DNA of 64,000 nt, from contig JAFMOC010000265.1 of the NCBI GenBank assembly GCA_019802505.1, positions 476,001-540,000 on the forward strand. Direction: 5' to 3'. This document shows, one piece after another, positions 1 through 10,077 of the stretch. Each line of letters opens with the position of its first letter. Position 1 is the stretch's first letter. This DNA is from Corydoras sp. C115 (lineage: Eukaryota > Chordata > Actinopteri > Siluriformes > Callichthyidae). The notes beneath the pieces are model-generated. The model worked only from the letters and a program-made list of their open reading frames with translations, was not told the DNA's origin and searched no databases. Both the position numbers and the translations under genes were made by a program.

Positions 1-352
1 CGGTGAGGGGGGTCCCCTCCCCATGCCTTTCCAGGGAAGACATCCAGCAAAGGGGAGACGGCCAGGGCGTGAGCTTTGCGGGCACTGGTCAGATACAGCC
101 AGGACAGTGCGCCAATTTATCACCAGGCACACAATCTCTCAGACACATACACACGAACACACTTCATATGGGGCAGTTTAAAGCATTTAATTTAACTTGA
201 ATCCATGTTTTTTGATTGTGGAAAGTAACCAGAGAACTCCTTGCAGAGGAAACCCATGCGGACATGGGGAGAACATGGAAACTCCATCTAGATTGCAATT
301 TGAACCTGGAATCCCCAGCACTGAATGGCAAACCTGCTAACCACTAAGCCCT
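1..352 (-). mobile_element. tRNA-derived SINE (DANA/Mermaid-like), cut by window edge
   Basis: Minus-strand copy of the window's dominant SINE. The tail side lies at the window start, and the tRNA-like head ends near 350 in the box-A complement (CCACTAAGCC). It is clearly diverged from the younger copies, for example the one at 36194-36544, where the family is described. Confidence 0.85.
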
Positions 353-574
353 GACAGGAATATTTTCCCACAATAAATAAATTTTATTTGACTCTCTATA
401 TAAATATCTCATCAAAACTATTAAAGTTACAACTATGAACAAAAAAATAAATAAAAATACAATTATGATTTTCTACAAAAGTAAAAATAATGAATCAAAA
501 CATTTAGTTTTCTTTGCTCTTAGGCAATTTTAGACAAATAAACGTAAACTTTAAATATCTTTAAATATAGTTAA

Positions 575-689
575 GTGAGTGTGCCCAGCGATAGATTGGC
601 GTCCTGTCCTAGGTGTATTTCCACAGCGCCCAAAAGATTCTCCCCTGGATGGGCATAGGGATAATTGAGGATTAAGTGGAAGATAACAA
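575..689 (+). mobile_element. SINE tail fragment
   Basis: Only the 3-prime portion of the SINE is present, from the GTGTGCCCAGCGATAG block to the GAAGATAA tail. It interrupts the hAT-like element. Confidence 0.8.
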
Positions 690-712
690 TTGAATTTCTG
701 CTCTCCATAAAA

Positions 713-1023
713 ATCCATCCATCCATCCATTATCTTCCGCTTTATCCTATATTAGGGTCGCGAGGGGGTTCCCCATGCCCATCCAGGGGAGAACGTTTTG
801 GGCGCTGGGCAGATACACCCAGGACAATCTATTGCTGGGCACATACTCACTCACACAGACACGCACACATACACACTCTATATGGGGCAATTTGGAGAAC
901 TCAATTGACTTGATCCATGTTTTTGGACTGTGGGAGAAACCGGAGAACCCGGAAGAAACCCACACGGACACGGGGAGAACATGGCAACTCCACCCAGATG
1001 GGGATCCAAGCCACCGTGCTGCC
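713..1023 (-). mobile_element. SINE copy inserted in hAT-like element
   Basis: Starts with the (ATCC)n tail, passes through the complete body, and ends in a shortened head where GGGGATCC joins AAGCCACCGTGC, so part of the tRNA-like region is missing. The (AC)n-rich stretch at 840-880 is the usual variable part of this family. Confidence 0.85.
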
Positions 1024-1177
1024 CTCCATAAAAATCTTCCTCTCAAAATCATAAAAATTGAAAATAAGTACATAGTCCAAAAAAGTCATATTGCCGGGCC
1101 ATAAATAACAATAATAATAATAGATCAATGTATTCATGGGCTGTATATGGCCTGTAGCCATTGAGTTTGACACCTAT

Positions 1178-1517
1178 GATGTAGTCCATCTGTTTCTCTA
1201 CATTCTTTGTTAGTCCCCTTTACTCTGTTCTGTGATGATCAGAACCCGCACAAAGCAAGCATTATTAGGGTGGTGGTGGTACAAGTGGATTAGACACCTG
1301 TATGTTTTGATTGGTGTATTGTTCAATGTCCAGCTGCAATGTCTGATCCACTCCTATAAGCACAACACACACTAACACACCACCACCATGGCAGTATTAC
1401 TGCAGTACTGAGAATCATCCACCACACTAATACCTCCTCCGCTGGAGTCCTGATCTTTGGAGAACATACCAAATTGGACAAACTATATAGAGGACATATT
1501 AGCGTGGTGGATGATTT
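1178..1517. repeat. Palindromic fish repeat, left part (host of the transposon)
   Basis: The segment 1362-1430 (ACACACCACCACCATGGC through ATCATCCACCACACTAATA) is inverted at 1500-1517 plus 4367-4412, so the repeat is a long imperfect hairpin. Similar sequences with a CACCACCATG block and an AGTACTGCAGT centre are common in fish genomes, from memory. The transposon at 1518-4363 sits in the right arm. No open reading frame of note is present. Confidence 0.6.
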
Positions 1518-1555
1518 CACCATGTAAAAAATTTCAAAAATTTTTTTGTTCCCAG
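1518..1555 (+). repeat. Left terminal inverted repeat of the transposon
   Basis: Begins CACCATGTAA and ends TTTTGTTCCCAG, matching the reverse complement of 4336-4363 apart from about 10 extra A/T-rich bases. Confidence 0.75.
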
Positions 1556-1703
1556 TTGTTAAGTGTGTTTTCCTGATTGTTTGTACCCTAAATGAATAGA
1601 AAAAAGTTATTATTCCCTGTAAACTTTGCTTTTGTGGTCAGCACAATGATATTTTGAAATTGATCTATTTTTAAGGTTATTCACCATATTTCAAGATACT
1701 TAA

Positions 1704-1775
1704 GAAGCTTCTGGAATTGTGAGAACTATCAAGAAGTTTCTAGAACTGTCCAGAATTATCTAGAACTTTCTGGGA
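1704..1775 (+). promoter_or_regulatory. Heat-shock-element-like cluster
   Basis: GAAGCTTCTGGAA (1704-1716) and GAAGTTTCTAGAA (1733-1745) each match the trimeric heat-shock-factor consensus GAAnnTTCnnGAA exactly. A third, imperfect site (ATCTAGAACTTTCTGGGA, 1758-1775) follows. All lie inside the transposon, upstream of its gene and about 40 bp before a TATA-like sequence. Heat-shock factor binding is inferred from the consensus, not shown. Confidence 0.6.
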
Positions 1776-1810
1776 CTGTACAGAATTGTAGGTAGCTGTA
1801 TAACTACAGT

Positions 1811-1817
1811 TATATAG
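1811..1817 (+). promoter_or_regulatory. TATA-like box of the transposon gene
   Basis: TATATAG lies 36 bp downstream of the last heat-shock-like site. A start near 1840 would give a leader of roughly 350 bases before the ATG at 2195, with at least one upstream ATG (2029), so a leader intron is possible. Confidence 0.4.
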
Positions 1818-2194
1818 GGCCACTATAGCCCTTTCTGAGAGACGGAGAGACATGATCTAATTGGTTGGGATTGCATAGGAAGTGGGCAACAGCCATCACA
1901 GACAAAGGGGAATTGACCTAGACAGACCGGTGTGAATTGATTCTCTATTCAGATTCTGATAACGACAGTATTCACACTTCACCCCACACCCATTACAGGA
2001 GGAGCTTAGGAAGGACCACCACTTTCAAATGTATATATTGTGTGTTACTCTGCTACCGCGTGATCAGTCTTGCTCTGCTGAATCCTCAGTACACTCTTGT
2101 ACTTTGATACTGCATGGAATAAAGTTTGACCATTTTTATCAAGTTTGGAGAGACATCCTTTTTCTTACAGTACACAGCAACTTAGTCAATTTAG

Positions 2195-4131
2195 ATGGCA
2201 TCAAGAGGTTGCATACATCCAGCAGACGCATTTTGCTATGTATGTGGCCATTTTATAAAGACAAGAGCGAAAAAGTACTCTGTGGAAGCATCTGCTAAGA
2301 TGTGTGAGGCCTACAAATCATACTTTGGCATGCCTGTTGGTGACCAAGACAAACCATGGGCTCCTCATTTCACATGTGAGCACTGCAAGAAAACTCTTGA
2401 AGGTAAGCGGATAAATGATACTCTCTTAAATAGCAAATTAAAATTTTTATTTTGCAAAATTTTTAAATAAGTTAAAGTTTAAAAGACCTTTTCACATGTT
2501 GTGTTTAAATATATCAAATATATACAGTTTTATTTTATTGTTTGTTATATAACAGATTTCAAACTGTGTTAATATCGCACATACCACTAGTCATTAGTGT
2601 GAAATAGGCCTAAATCAAATTCTCAATCCAAATTTTATTTTGGTTGCTTATAGGTTGGTACAGGGGAGAGAAGAGAGTCATGCATTTTGCTGTCCCAAGA
2701 ATTTGGCATGAACCGACTGATCACTCAACAAATTGCTACTTCTGCATGGTGGACCCGTCCAAACGTCGCACTGGCAAAAATGCAACGCCTGTAACGTATC
2801 CAGACATTCTTTCATCTATTGCCCCAGTACCACACTGCCCTGAACTTCCTGTATCAACACCTCCAGACAGAGCAACACCACCTTCAGAAGAAAGCAGCAG
2901 GTCAGACACCCAGGAAGATGTTGAAGATCACGATTTCTCTCCATGTGCAGATGAGGAGCGGAAGCCATACTACCCTAACCAAAAAGACCTCAATGATTTG
3001 ATCAGAGACCTTGGTCTCACCAAGTCCAACGCTGAGCTTCTGACATCAAGGCTCAAGCAATGGAACTTATTAGATGAAAGCGTCCAAGTCACATGTCAGA
3101 GGAAGCGTCACCAAGTTTTTTCCACCTTTTTCAGTCATCAAGACGGACTGTGCTTCTGCAACAATGTGGCCGGTCTATTCGAGGCTATAGGTATCACCTG
3201 TAACCCGAATGAATGGCGTCTCTTCATAGACAGCTCATGCAAGAGCCTCAAAGCCGTGCTGCTTCACAATGGGAACAAGTACCCATCTCTTCCTGTAGCT
3301 CACTCGGTGCACCTGAAAGAGGAATACACCAGTGTCAAGATGTTGCTAGGTGCCTTGAAGTATGATGAGTATGGCTGGGAAGTTATTGGAGATTTCAAAA
3401 TGGTGTCATTCCTGATGGGCCTCCAAGGTGGTTTTACTAAGTATCCTTGCTTTATTTGCCTTTGGGACAGCCGGGATACTAAAGCGCACTACCACAGGCG
3501 GGACTGGCCTCAGCGGACAGAGTTCACTGTGGGGAAGAACAATGTAAAGTGGGAGCCACTGGTGGACCCACGCAAGGTGCTGATGCCACCACTACACATC
3601 AAGTTGGGGCTCATAAAACAATTTGTCAGGGCTCTAGATAAGCAGTCGAGAGCTTTCAATTACCTCCAAGATCTTTTCCCTAAGCTGTCTGAAGCAAAGA
3701 TCAAAGCTGGTGTCTTCGTCGGACCACAAATCAAGAAAATCATAGAGTGCAGTGAATTTCCCAAGAAGCTGAATAGGAAGGAGAGAGCAGCTTGGAACAG
3801 TTTTGTCGCAGTGGTTCGCGGCTTCCTAGGCAATCATAAAGATGAAAACTATGTACAACTGGTCCAGACTCTGATAAAGAACTACGCTGCAATGGGCTGC
3901 AGGATGTCACTCAAAATCCATATCCTTGATGCTCATCTTGATAAGTTCAAAGAGAACATGGGAGCTTATTCAGAGGAGCAAGGCGAGCGCTTCCACCAGG
4001 ACATTATGAACTTTGAATGCCGTTACCAAGGACAATATAACGAGAACATGATGGGCGACTATATTTGGGGATTGATTCGTGAATCTGATTTGCAGTATAG
4101 TCGTAAATCTCGGAAAACCACACACTTCTGA
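2195..4131 (+). CDS. Transposase-like protein of the DNA transposon (two exons)
   Basis: Exon 1 is 2195-2402 and exon 2 is 2654-4131. The donor GTAAGC (2403) and acceptor TTATAG (ending 2653) split a glycine codon and keep the frame. The spliced product is about 561 residues with no internal stop. CxxC pairs at residues 14/17, 61/64 and 97/100 suggest an N-terminal zinc-binding region. A serine-, glutamate- and aspartate-rich linker follows at about 120-160. The rest shows an acidic and Cys pattern that could be a DDE nuclease: Asp262 in FIDSS, Asp316 in GDFKMV, a CxxC at 335/338, and a Glu/His-rich segment (SEEQGERFHQD) at 509-519. The same protein family is recalled as repetitive in fish and arthropod genomes. 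The transposase role is inferred from the TIR context, and the superfamily is not assigned. An intact frame suggests recent activity. Confidence 0.75.
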
Positions 4132-4223
4132 ACAGTTTTTGGTAATCTGTGTAAATTTGCAATGCCTATAGTGTTCTTAGTCTGACTGTATAAATGAGAA
4201 GATGCAAAATCGTCTGTTTCTAT

Positions 4224-4229
4224 AATAAA
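4224..4229 (+). terminator. Polyadenylation signal of the transposon gene
   Basis: AATAAA lies about 93 bp after the stop codon and before the right inverted repeat. Confidence 0.55.
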
Positions 4230-4335
4230 AATTCATAATTTTTGTTGCCGTGGTCACAAAAGCGAAATTTATGATGAATGTAAGCAATTTTTAATTTGTT
4301 TTAGACATAAGCAATTGGAATATAACATTAAAAAG

Positions 4336-4363
4336 CTGGGAACAAAACCTGTGTTACATGGTG
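4336..4363 (+). repeat. Right terminal inverted repeat of the transposon
   Basis: CTGGGAACAAAA through TTACATGGTG is the complement of the left end at 1518-1555. Confidence 0.75.
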
Positions 4364-4366
4364 TTT

Positions 4367-4419
4367 TCAGTACTGCAGTGATTCTGTCATGGTGGTGGTG
4401 TGTTAGTGTGTTTTTAGAT
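4367..4419. repeat. Palindromic fish repeat, right part
   Basis: TCAGTACTGCAGTGATTC through GTGTGTTAGTGTG resumes the hairpin repeat interrupted at 1517. Confidence 0.6.
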
Positions 4420-4477
4420 GTAGAAATACGAAGTCCATCTATATCATCAGTGGAACTGAAAAAACTGTTCTAAGAAT

Positions 4478-4550
4478 ATCTGCCCAGTGCCCGAAACGTT
4501 CTCCCCTCCCTGACCCTAGTAGAGGATTAAAGGGAAGATAATGAATGAAT
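4478..4550 (+). mobile_element. SINE tail fragment
   Basis: Contains the ATCTGCCCAGTGCCCGAAA block, an internal deletion, and the GGAAGATAATGAATG tail. The head is missing. Confidence 0.75.
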
Positions 4551-5124
4551 GATCTTTTAAGATCTTTTTTGCATTTTCAATCATGCTCAAATTGGAAGAC
4601 TGTCAGAGTCAGGGCAAAACATTTAGCTTGCATCTCTTGTAATTTTTAGATTATTACCCTGCTGTCTAAACCATCCGTTTTCAACTTATTTTTTTTTAAG
4701 ATTATATGATGTCTTCTTGATGTTTTCTGATAAGTGTAATAATTTTCATGTCAGTGGATGCAACACAAAGCTAATCAATCTTGTCATCCTTATGCATAAC
4801 ATCTGTGGAGGTGTTTATCTTAATACAATTCTGCACTTGTTTTGCTAACATATTTTCATTATTGCAGCAAAAATGAACTATTTTACAGTGGACTTGTTTC
4901 CACAATGCATCCCATCTGCTAAGTGGGATGTACATTTATGTACCAGGCTTCTGATGCTGAAAGGTGTGATAAAACTCCACTTCTTGCCATCTGTATATTA
5001 TCATTCATATAAAGCTCGAATGGCTTTCACTAGCACTAACACACACTTTAAGGTAAGCATTTTAGCATCATTAGTTTGAAAATGCCTGTGTGAATCTGTT
5101 TATGTTTGTTATATGGCAAACAAT
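4551..5124. other. Unassigned AT-rich interval
   Basis: No recognisable gene or repeat. The 68-residue open frame at 4873-5079 shows no motif. Confidence 0.5.
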
Positions 5125-5208
5125 GAAATTCCACACAGATTGGGATTCGAATCTGGATCCCCAGCACTGAGAGGCGAACATGCTAACCACTGAACCACTG
5201 TGCCACCC
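5125..5208 (-). mobile_element. SINE head fragment
   Basis: The tRNA-like head only (TGGGATTCGAATCTGG to CCACTGTGCCACCC), directly followed by a full minus-strand copy. Confidence 0.8.
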
Positions 5209-5218
5209 TTTCCTTTTC

Positions 5219-5586
5219 ATCCATCCATCCATTATCTTCCTCTTTATCCTATATCAGGGTCGCGGGGGGTTCCCCATGCCCATCCAGGGGAGAACTTTTC
5301 GGGTGCTGGATACACCCAGGACAGGGCGCCAATCTATCACTGGGCACACACTCACTCGCACACACAGATACGCACACATACACACTCTATACGGGGCAAT
5401 TTGGAGAACTCAATTGACTTGATCCATGTTTTTGGACTGTGGGAAAACATGGAGAACCTGGAGAACCCGGAGGAAACCCACGCGGACACGGGGAGAACAT
5501 GGAAAGTCCACCAAGATGGGGATTCGAACCAGGAATCTTTAGCACTGAGAGGCGAACGTGCTAACCACTAAGCCACCGTGCCACCC
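5219..5586 (-). mobile_element. SINE, near full length
   Basis: Runs from the (ATCC)n tail to the head ending CTAAGCCACCGTGCCACCC. It includes an extra ATGGAGAACCTGGAGAACCC duplication near 5448. Confidence 0.9.
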
Positions 5587-6427
5587 ATTAATATTATATT
5601 TTTAAACACAATTTTACAGGCTTCTAGATAGGTTCTGCATTGATTAAAAAAAATTCTAAATTTCAGAATTCTAGATTGAGTTGAGGATGTTGTGCAATAG
5701 GGGGTTTAATTCCAAAAGACAAACAGGGAACAAATACAGACACACAGGCTAAACAAAAGTGGCCATCAAGTGAGTAGTGGCCATCAAGTTGGCAGAAGAG
5801 CATCTGAGCATGCTTTTGGGTGCAGGTGTCTCTCTTCTCTGTGTGCCTCTCCCCTCCATCCCTCTCATGTTTTGAATGTTTTTCTTCCCTTTTCCAATAA
5901 CTACTTATATTTTTGTTCATGCATCTTGCATCTTGCAAACAGGAACAGCCAACACCAGGGAATCTATCAAGCCAAAAATGCCCTACTACTGGTACATACT
6001 ATTTTTGTCTGTGCAGACCCCTGTGTAAATAGACCGCATCTATTGTGGTTGTGACCCCATTCGCCAATTCAAACACCAAAATTATGTTTTGAATAATGCC
6101 TGTTTGCTATGCAATATTAAGCAAAAATAAGCACACAGTGTTTTATTCAGTGATTATTGGGAGCATGCCATAATTCTAGATTTTACAAATGATATTTACT
6201 ACTTTGTAGGTTTTGGATCTGTCACCAAACTTAGCCTTATTTGTGGCAAAAATGACTAGGGCAAGTAGAGCATGCTGAATGGAAAGAATATGGACTCTGG
6301 GTTTCTATTTAGCTCTGGGCAGGTGTAATCTTAAATTAAATATAACTCAATTTATTAACTGAGTTTCAAAACAAAATGTGAAAATGAATTCCACAGACAG
6401 ACTATTTAGACAGATTTCTTTGTCTTT
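5587..6427. other. Unassigned interval
   Basis: No gene or repeat recognised. Short open frames at 5663-6054 lack any family resemblance. Confidence 0.5.
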
Positions 6428-7900
6428 ACATTTACATTACATTTACATTTAGTCATTTAGCAGACACTTTTATCCAAAGCGACTTACAAATGAGAACATT
6501 ACAAGTCAGAAGTTATGCAGAAAATCAACTACACTGTAAAATCATCAAACCTGATTGTTATTTGATGCTGCGCCCCCCCCCCCCCCCTTTTTTTTTACAA
6601 CAGGTATTTGTTAAAAAGATGCGTCTTCAGTACTTTCTTAAAACTGCTTAGTGATTCTACCTTATGGACAGAGTTGGGAAGATTGTTGTGCAGTGGTGAA
6701 CGCCACGGAGTGAGAATTGGCTCCTCAGTGAGGTGGAATCACCAGGTGGCAATCATCACTGGAGTGAAGTGAATGAGTGTATTTTGAAAAGATAGAGTGA
6801 AGATAGGAAGGGGAAGATCCAGAAATGGTTCTGTAGGCCAGAATCAGTGACTTGTACTGAATGCAGCAGCTACAGGGAGCCAATGGAGGGAAATGAGTAA
6901 TGGAGTGACATGAGTTCGTTTGGGCTGGTTAAACACAAGTCGGGCTGCAGAGTTTTGAATTAGCTGAAGAGGTCTGATTGTGGAAGCTGGGATACCAGCA
7001 AGTAGCGCATTACAATAATCAAGCTGGGATAGGGCTTGAACTAGCAGTTGGGTAGCGTGTTCAGTCAAGAAGGGTCTGATCTTCCTTATGTTGTAAAGAA
7101 GGAATCTGCAGGAACGGGTAGTTTTGATAACATGATCAGAGAGTTTAAGGAGGGAGTCTATTGTGAAACCAATGTTCCGGACCAAATCGGTTGGGGAGAT
7201 TGTGGAGCTGTCAATTTGGAAGGTCAGGTTGTGATGGATTGAGGGTTTAGCTGGGATAACGAGAAGCTCTGTTTTTTCTAACTTCTAATTTGAGATGACG
7301 GGCCTTCATCCAAACAGATATGTCGATGAGACAGGCAGATATCCATTTATTGTGGTGTCGTCAGGGGCAAAAGACAAATGAAGCTGAGTGTCATCAGCAT
7401 AGCAGTGGTAAGAGAAACCATGCACCTGAATGACTGTGCTCAGTGATGTCATGTATAGTGAGAAGAGGAGAGGACCAAGTACAGAGCCCTGAGGCATACC
7501 AGTGCGTACTTGGTGAGAGTTAGATATCGCCCCATTCCATGACACTTTGCAGGTTGTTTCTGTGAGATAGGATCGAAACCATTCAAGTGTTGTATCAGAA
7601 AAGCCTAATTCAGATAGAGTGGACTGTAGAATCTGATGATTTACTGTATCAAAATCTGCAGAAAGGTCTAGCAGAATGAGGACAGAGGATTTAGATTTAG
7701 CTTTGGCAGATTTAAGTGAGTCAATCACAGAGAGCAATGCTGTCTCCGTGGAGTGACCACACCTGAAACCGGACTGATTGGGATCAAGGTGATTATTCTG
7801 ATTAAGAAATTTGGAGTCCTGTGTAGATACCACCCGTTCAAATGTTTTAGACAGGAAAGATAAAAGGAAAGGAAAAAAGTAGACCATTAGCAGATCTTTC
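6428..7900 (-). pseudogene. 5-prime-truncated L2-type LINE with broken reverse transcriptase
   Basis: A non-LTR retrotransposon on the minus strand. The 3-prime tail (6430-6500) carries the familiar fish L2 end: in LINE sense, AAGTCGC and ATAAAAG blocks, then TAAATG and TGTAA repeats. Coding remains lie at 7306-7959 and 6844-7185 in different frames. The first holds reverse-transcriptase motifs in order: NQSGFRCGHSTETALL, DLSADFDTVNH, GMPQGSVLGPLLF and the catalytic CYADDTQL. The second holds the downstream ALSQLDYCNALLAGIPAS thumb-like segment. A run of C then T at 6571-6597 lies in the 3-prime region. Frame breaks and the missing 5-prime half (endonuclease absent) make it dead. Clade assignment is by motif and tail recall. 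Confidence 0.85.
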
Positions 7901-8779
7901 CAAAAGAAATAAAGACCAAAACTGAAACAATGGATGGAACAGTGGCAGCTCAGTAACACCCAAGTAAGTCTGCTCTTTGTGGTATGCTTTTGTGTTCGTG
8001 ATATTACTTTCCCTATTTTTACATACTGGCTTTAGGGACAATGAGAACCTCAGTGCTGATCTTGCTCCACTCTGCTGACTCACCCCTCTCAGCGAAAACC
8101 AATTCTGAAACCAATCACTAGGACAGACGATATAATCAGTTAAAGCTGACAATACTAAATGTAACCGTTTTGCTCATTGATTTTTGCAATAGATTTGTGT
8201 ATATTTACCTAAATTAGGCGGTATAGTATAGATTACCTAATATAATTAGTTATGTAGTTGTTTTTATTTACTTTTGCCACTAAGACAAACAATATAATGA
8301 AAAAAAAATGTGTCACATTACTTTTGTCCATATTTCATACACACAGACAACCATATAACACAGGCACTGATCTGTGACCAATTTCATAACATGCTATTTT
8401 TGAATAGTTTGTTACACAAGTAATAGTCTAATTTGTCTCTTTAATTGATCTCTATTATAAGACTGAAATATTGGATCACAGAACACATTTGATTTTTGGT
8501 CAGACTCGATTTAACTTAAACTTAAAAACTATAAGATTTTCTGCATAAAATTCAGATTGTTTTATTTGGCAAAATACAGTTTATTGTAGAATTCCCTGAT
8601 GAAGTGGCAGACTGTGTCATATGTTAAAGATTATCCTTTTTCAATCCATGTTGCTATGTTGATTAAAATGGGATTATGGTGTCTTGAACAACTCTAAATG
8701 CTTGGTGGTCACACAGGGATGTATGCACTGGATCTTACAAAAAGGACTTTATGCCTTTATGCACCAGGATATCCTTAAT

Positions 8780-8781
<2 letters not shown>
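7901..8781. other. Unassigned interval
   Basis: AT-rich, with no gene or repeat recognised apart from the microsatellite that begins at its right edge. Confidence 0.5.

Positions 8782-8782
<1 letters not shown>

Positions 8783-8867
<85 letters not shown>
8783..8867. repeat. (TA)n(TG)n microsatellite
   Basis: About 34 TA units followed by seven TG units. It abuts a SINE tail, so it may have grown from the SINE's GT-rich stretch. Confidence 0.95.
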
Positions 8868-8868
8868 A

Positions 8869-8930
8869 GCGCCCGAAACGTTCAGGGGAACCCCCTCCGC
8901 GACCCTAATGGAGGATAAAGAGGAATAATA
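8869..8930 (+). mobile_element. SINE tail fragment
   Basis: GCGCCCGAAACGTTC joins directly to GGGGAACCCC, skipping the CTCCCCTGGATGGGCAT block, then continues to GGATAAAGAGG. Confidence 0.75.
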
Positions 8931-9245
8931 GATAAAAAATATAATAAAAAAATTTAATTATTGTGCAAATTATTTTCCTAATTAATCATAACCCGCCATA
9001 GCTTAACATCACAAAGCCTTTGGCTGATGCTTTTTTATCTCTATATCATTAGGACCTGATCTGTTACTAGTGAAACCATTTAAAGCATTAGGAACCTTTT
9101 CAGTCTCAGTATCTGTACAACAATTTTATGTGTATTGCAAACATCACTTTATATATTTGCTTATACCCAATGAATAGAAGTAATTAAATCAATTAAACAA
9201 ATGTGATTTTTGCTGCTAAATAAAGATAAAAAATGACTATGTTAT
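8931..9245. other. Unassigned interval
   Basis: AT-rich sequence before the gypsy LTR. Nothing recognised. Confidence 0.5.
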
Positions 9246-10027
9246 TGTCACGAACTGTATGGAAAGAGTAGTCTGGAGACGTGGATGCAGAACAATGATG
9301 GTTTATTGAAAAGCAAGGCAGAGGTAGGTTAATGCAGGAGGCGCAGGGAATAACTGGTTTGTTGCCAACTGAACCCAGGCTGAGGTATGGCACCTGTAAC
9401 GGGATACTGGGCAGAGCACAACACCGAGCAAAAGAACAAAATAACAAAACAAGCAGCAGAGATATCAGAAAAACACTGTAGTAAGAGAACCCTACACTGG
9501 CTATGCATGAAGAAACTGGAAGTAGTCTAGTGAGAGTGTCTTGAGTAGACAAAACAATAAACCCTAAGACAGCACAGGAAAGCGTGAAAAGGAGAGTGCA
9601 AGACCAAACCCAGAATGAAGAAGCAGTGATGAATGTGAACGAAACGAGAGAGAGTCGGTGAACTGAACAAGACGTCGAGCGGATGAAACCGAAACTGAAA
9701 CAAACAAGGGGAGGGGAGACAGCGAGAGGGTTAATATACACTGGAGCAGAAAACGTTAGTTCACAGATAGAAATCGAGTTAGTAAGCAGATGCGAAACGT
9801 TAGTAGACAGAGTGAACACGGATACACTGACACCCACAGGTGGTGACGCGCCAGTGTCACAGTGGCATGTATGGCAAAAACCAGGGACAATACTTCGCGT
9901 TTGTCCAGTCTGAAGACAGCGTTTAAATCGAGGTAAACGACCCATTAGAATAATCAACCTCACCTGGTGATGGAGAGAAAGCGGAACTAGAAGGCGGGGC
10001 TGAGAGAGCGAGTGACAGATCGTGACA
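9246..10027 (-). repeat. Ty3/gypsy LTR (3-prime LTR of the minus-strand copy)
   Basis: In minus sense it begins TGTCACGATCTGTCAC at 10027 and ends CAGTTCGTGACA at 9246, about 782 bp. It shares the end block CTGCATC-ACGTCTCC and the TGCATAGCCAGTGTAGG block with the plus-strand LTR at 14110-14703, so the two flanking elements are the same family. An open frame of 256 residues on the minus strand (9193-9963) is LTR read-through, not a gene. Confidence 0.8.
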
Positions 10028-10077
10028 GAGAGACAGAACCTGGATTTCTTACATAGAACCCCCCCCCGAAGAGGTCG

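Larger units (their letters stand above)
353..1177 (+). mobile_element. hAT-like non-autonomous element, split by two SINEs
   Basis: Segments 353-574, 690-712 and 1024-1177 align in order with the fuller copy at 58537-59051. Shared blocks include the stretch around TTACAACTATGAAC, the CTCCATAAAAAT block and the terminal TTGAGTTTGACACCT. The intervening DNA is a plus-strand SINE tail (575-689) and a minus-strand SINE (713-1023). The terminus resembles the CAGGGGTGTCAAACTCA-type ends of fish hAT-type MITEs, which is a family assignment from memory. No coding capacity is visible. Confidence 0.6.
1518..4363 (+). mobile_element. DNA transposon with TIRs and an intact transposase-like gene
   Basis: The left end (1518) begins CACCATGTAA and reaches GTTCCCAG at 1555. 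The right end is the complement, CTGGGAACAAAA at 4336 to TTACATGGTG at 4363, giving imperfect inverted repeats of about 28-38 bp. Outside them the host palindrome reads GATGATTT on the left and TTTTCAGTACTG on the right, consistent with a 3-bp TTT duplication. The element holds a promoter-like region, a two-exon gene and an AATAAA signal. CAC termini with a 3-bp duplication would suit the CMC (CACTA-type) group, but this is inference only. Confidence 0.75.

Noticed and set aside
9193..9963. 256-codon minus-strand frame
   Set aside because: Lies within the gypsy LTR, which carries the TGTCAC and GTGACA ends. It has no protein family resemblance.
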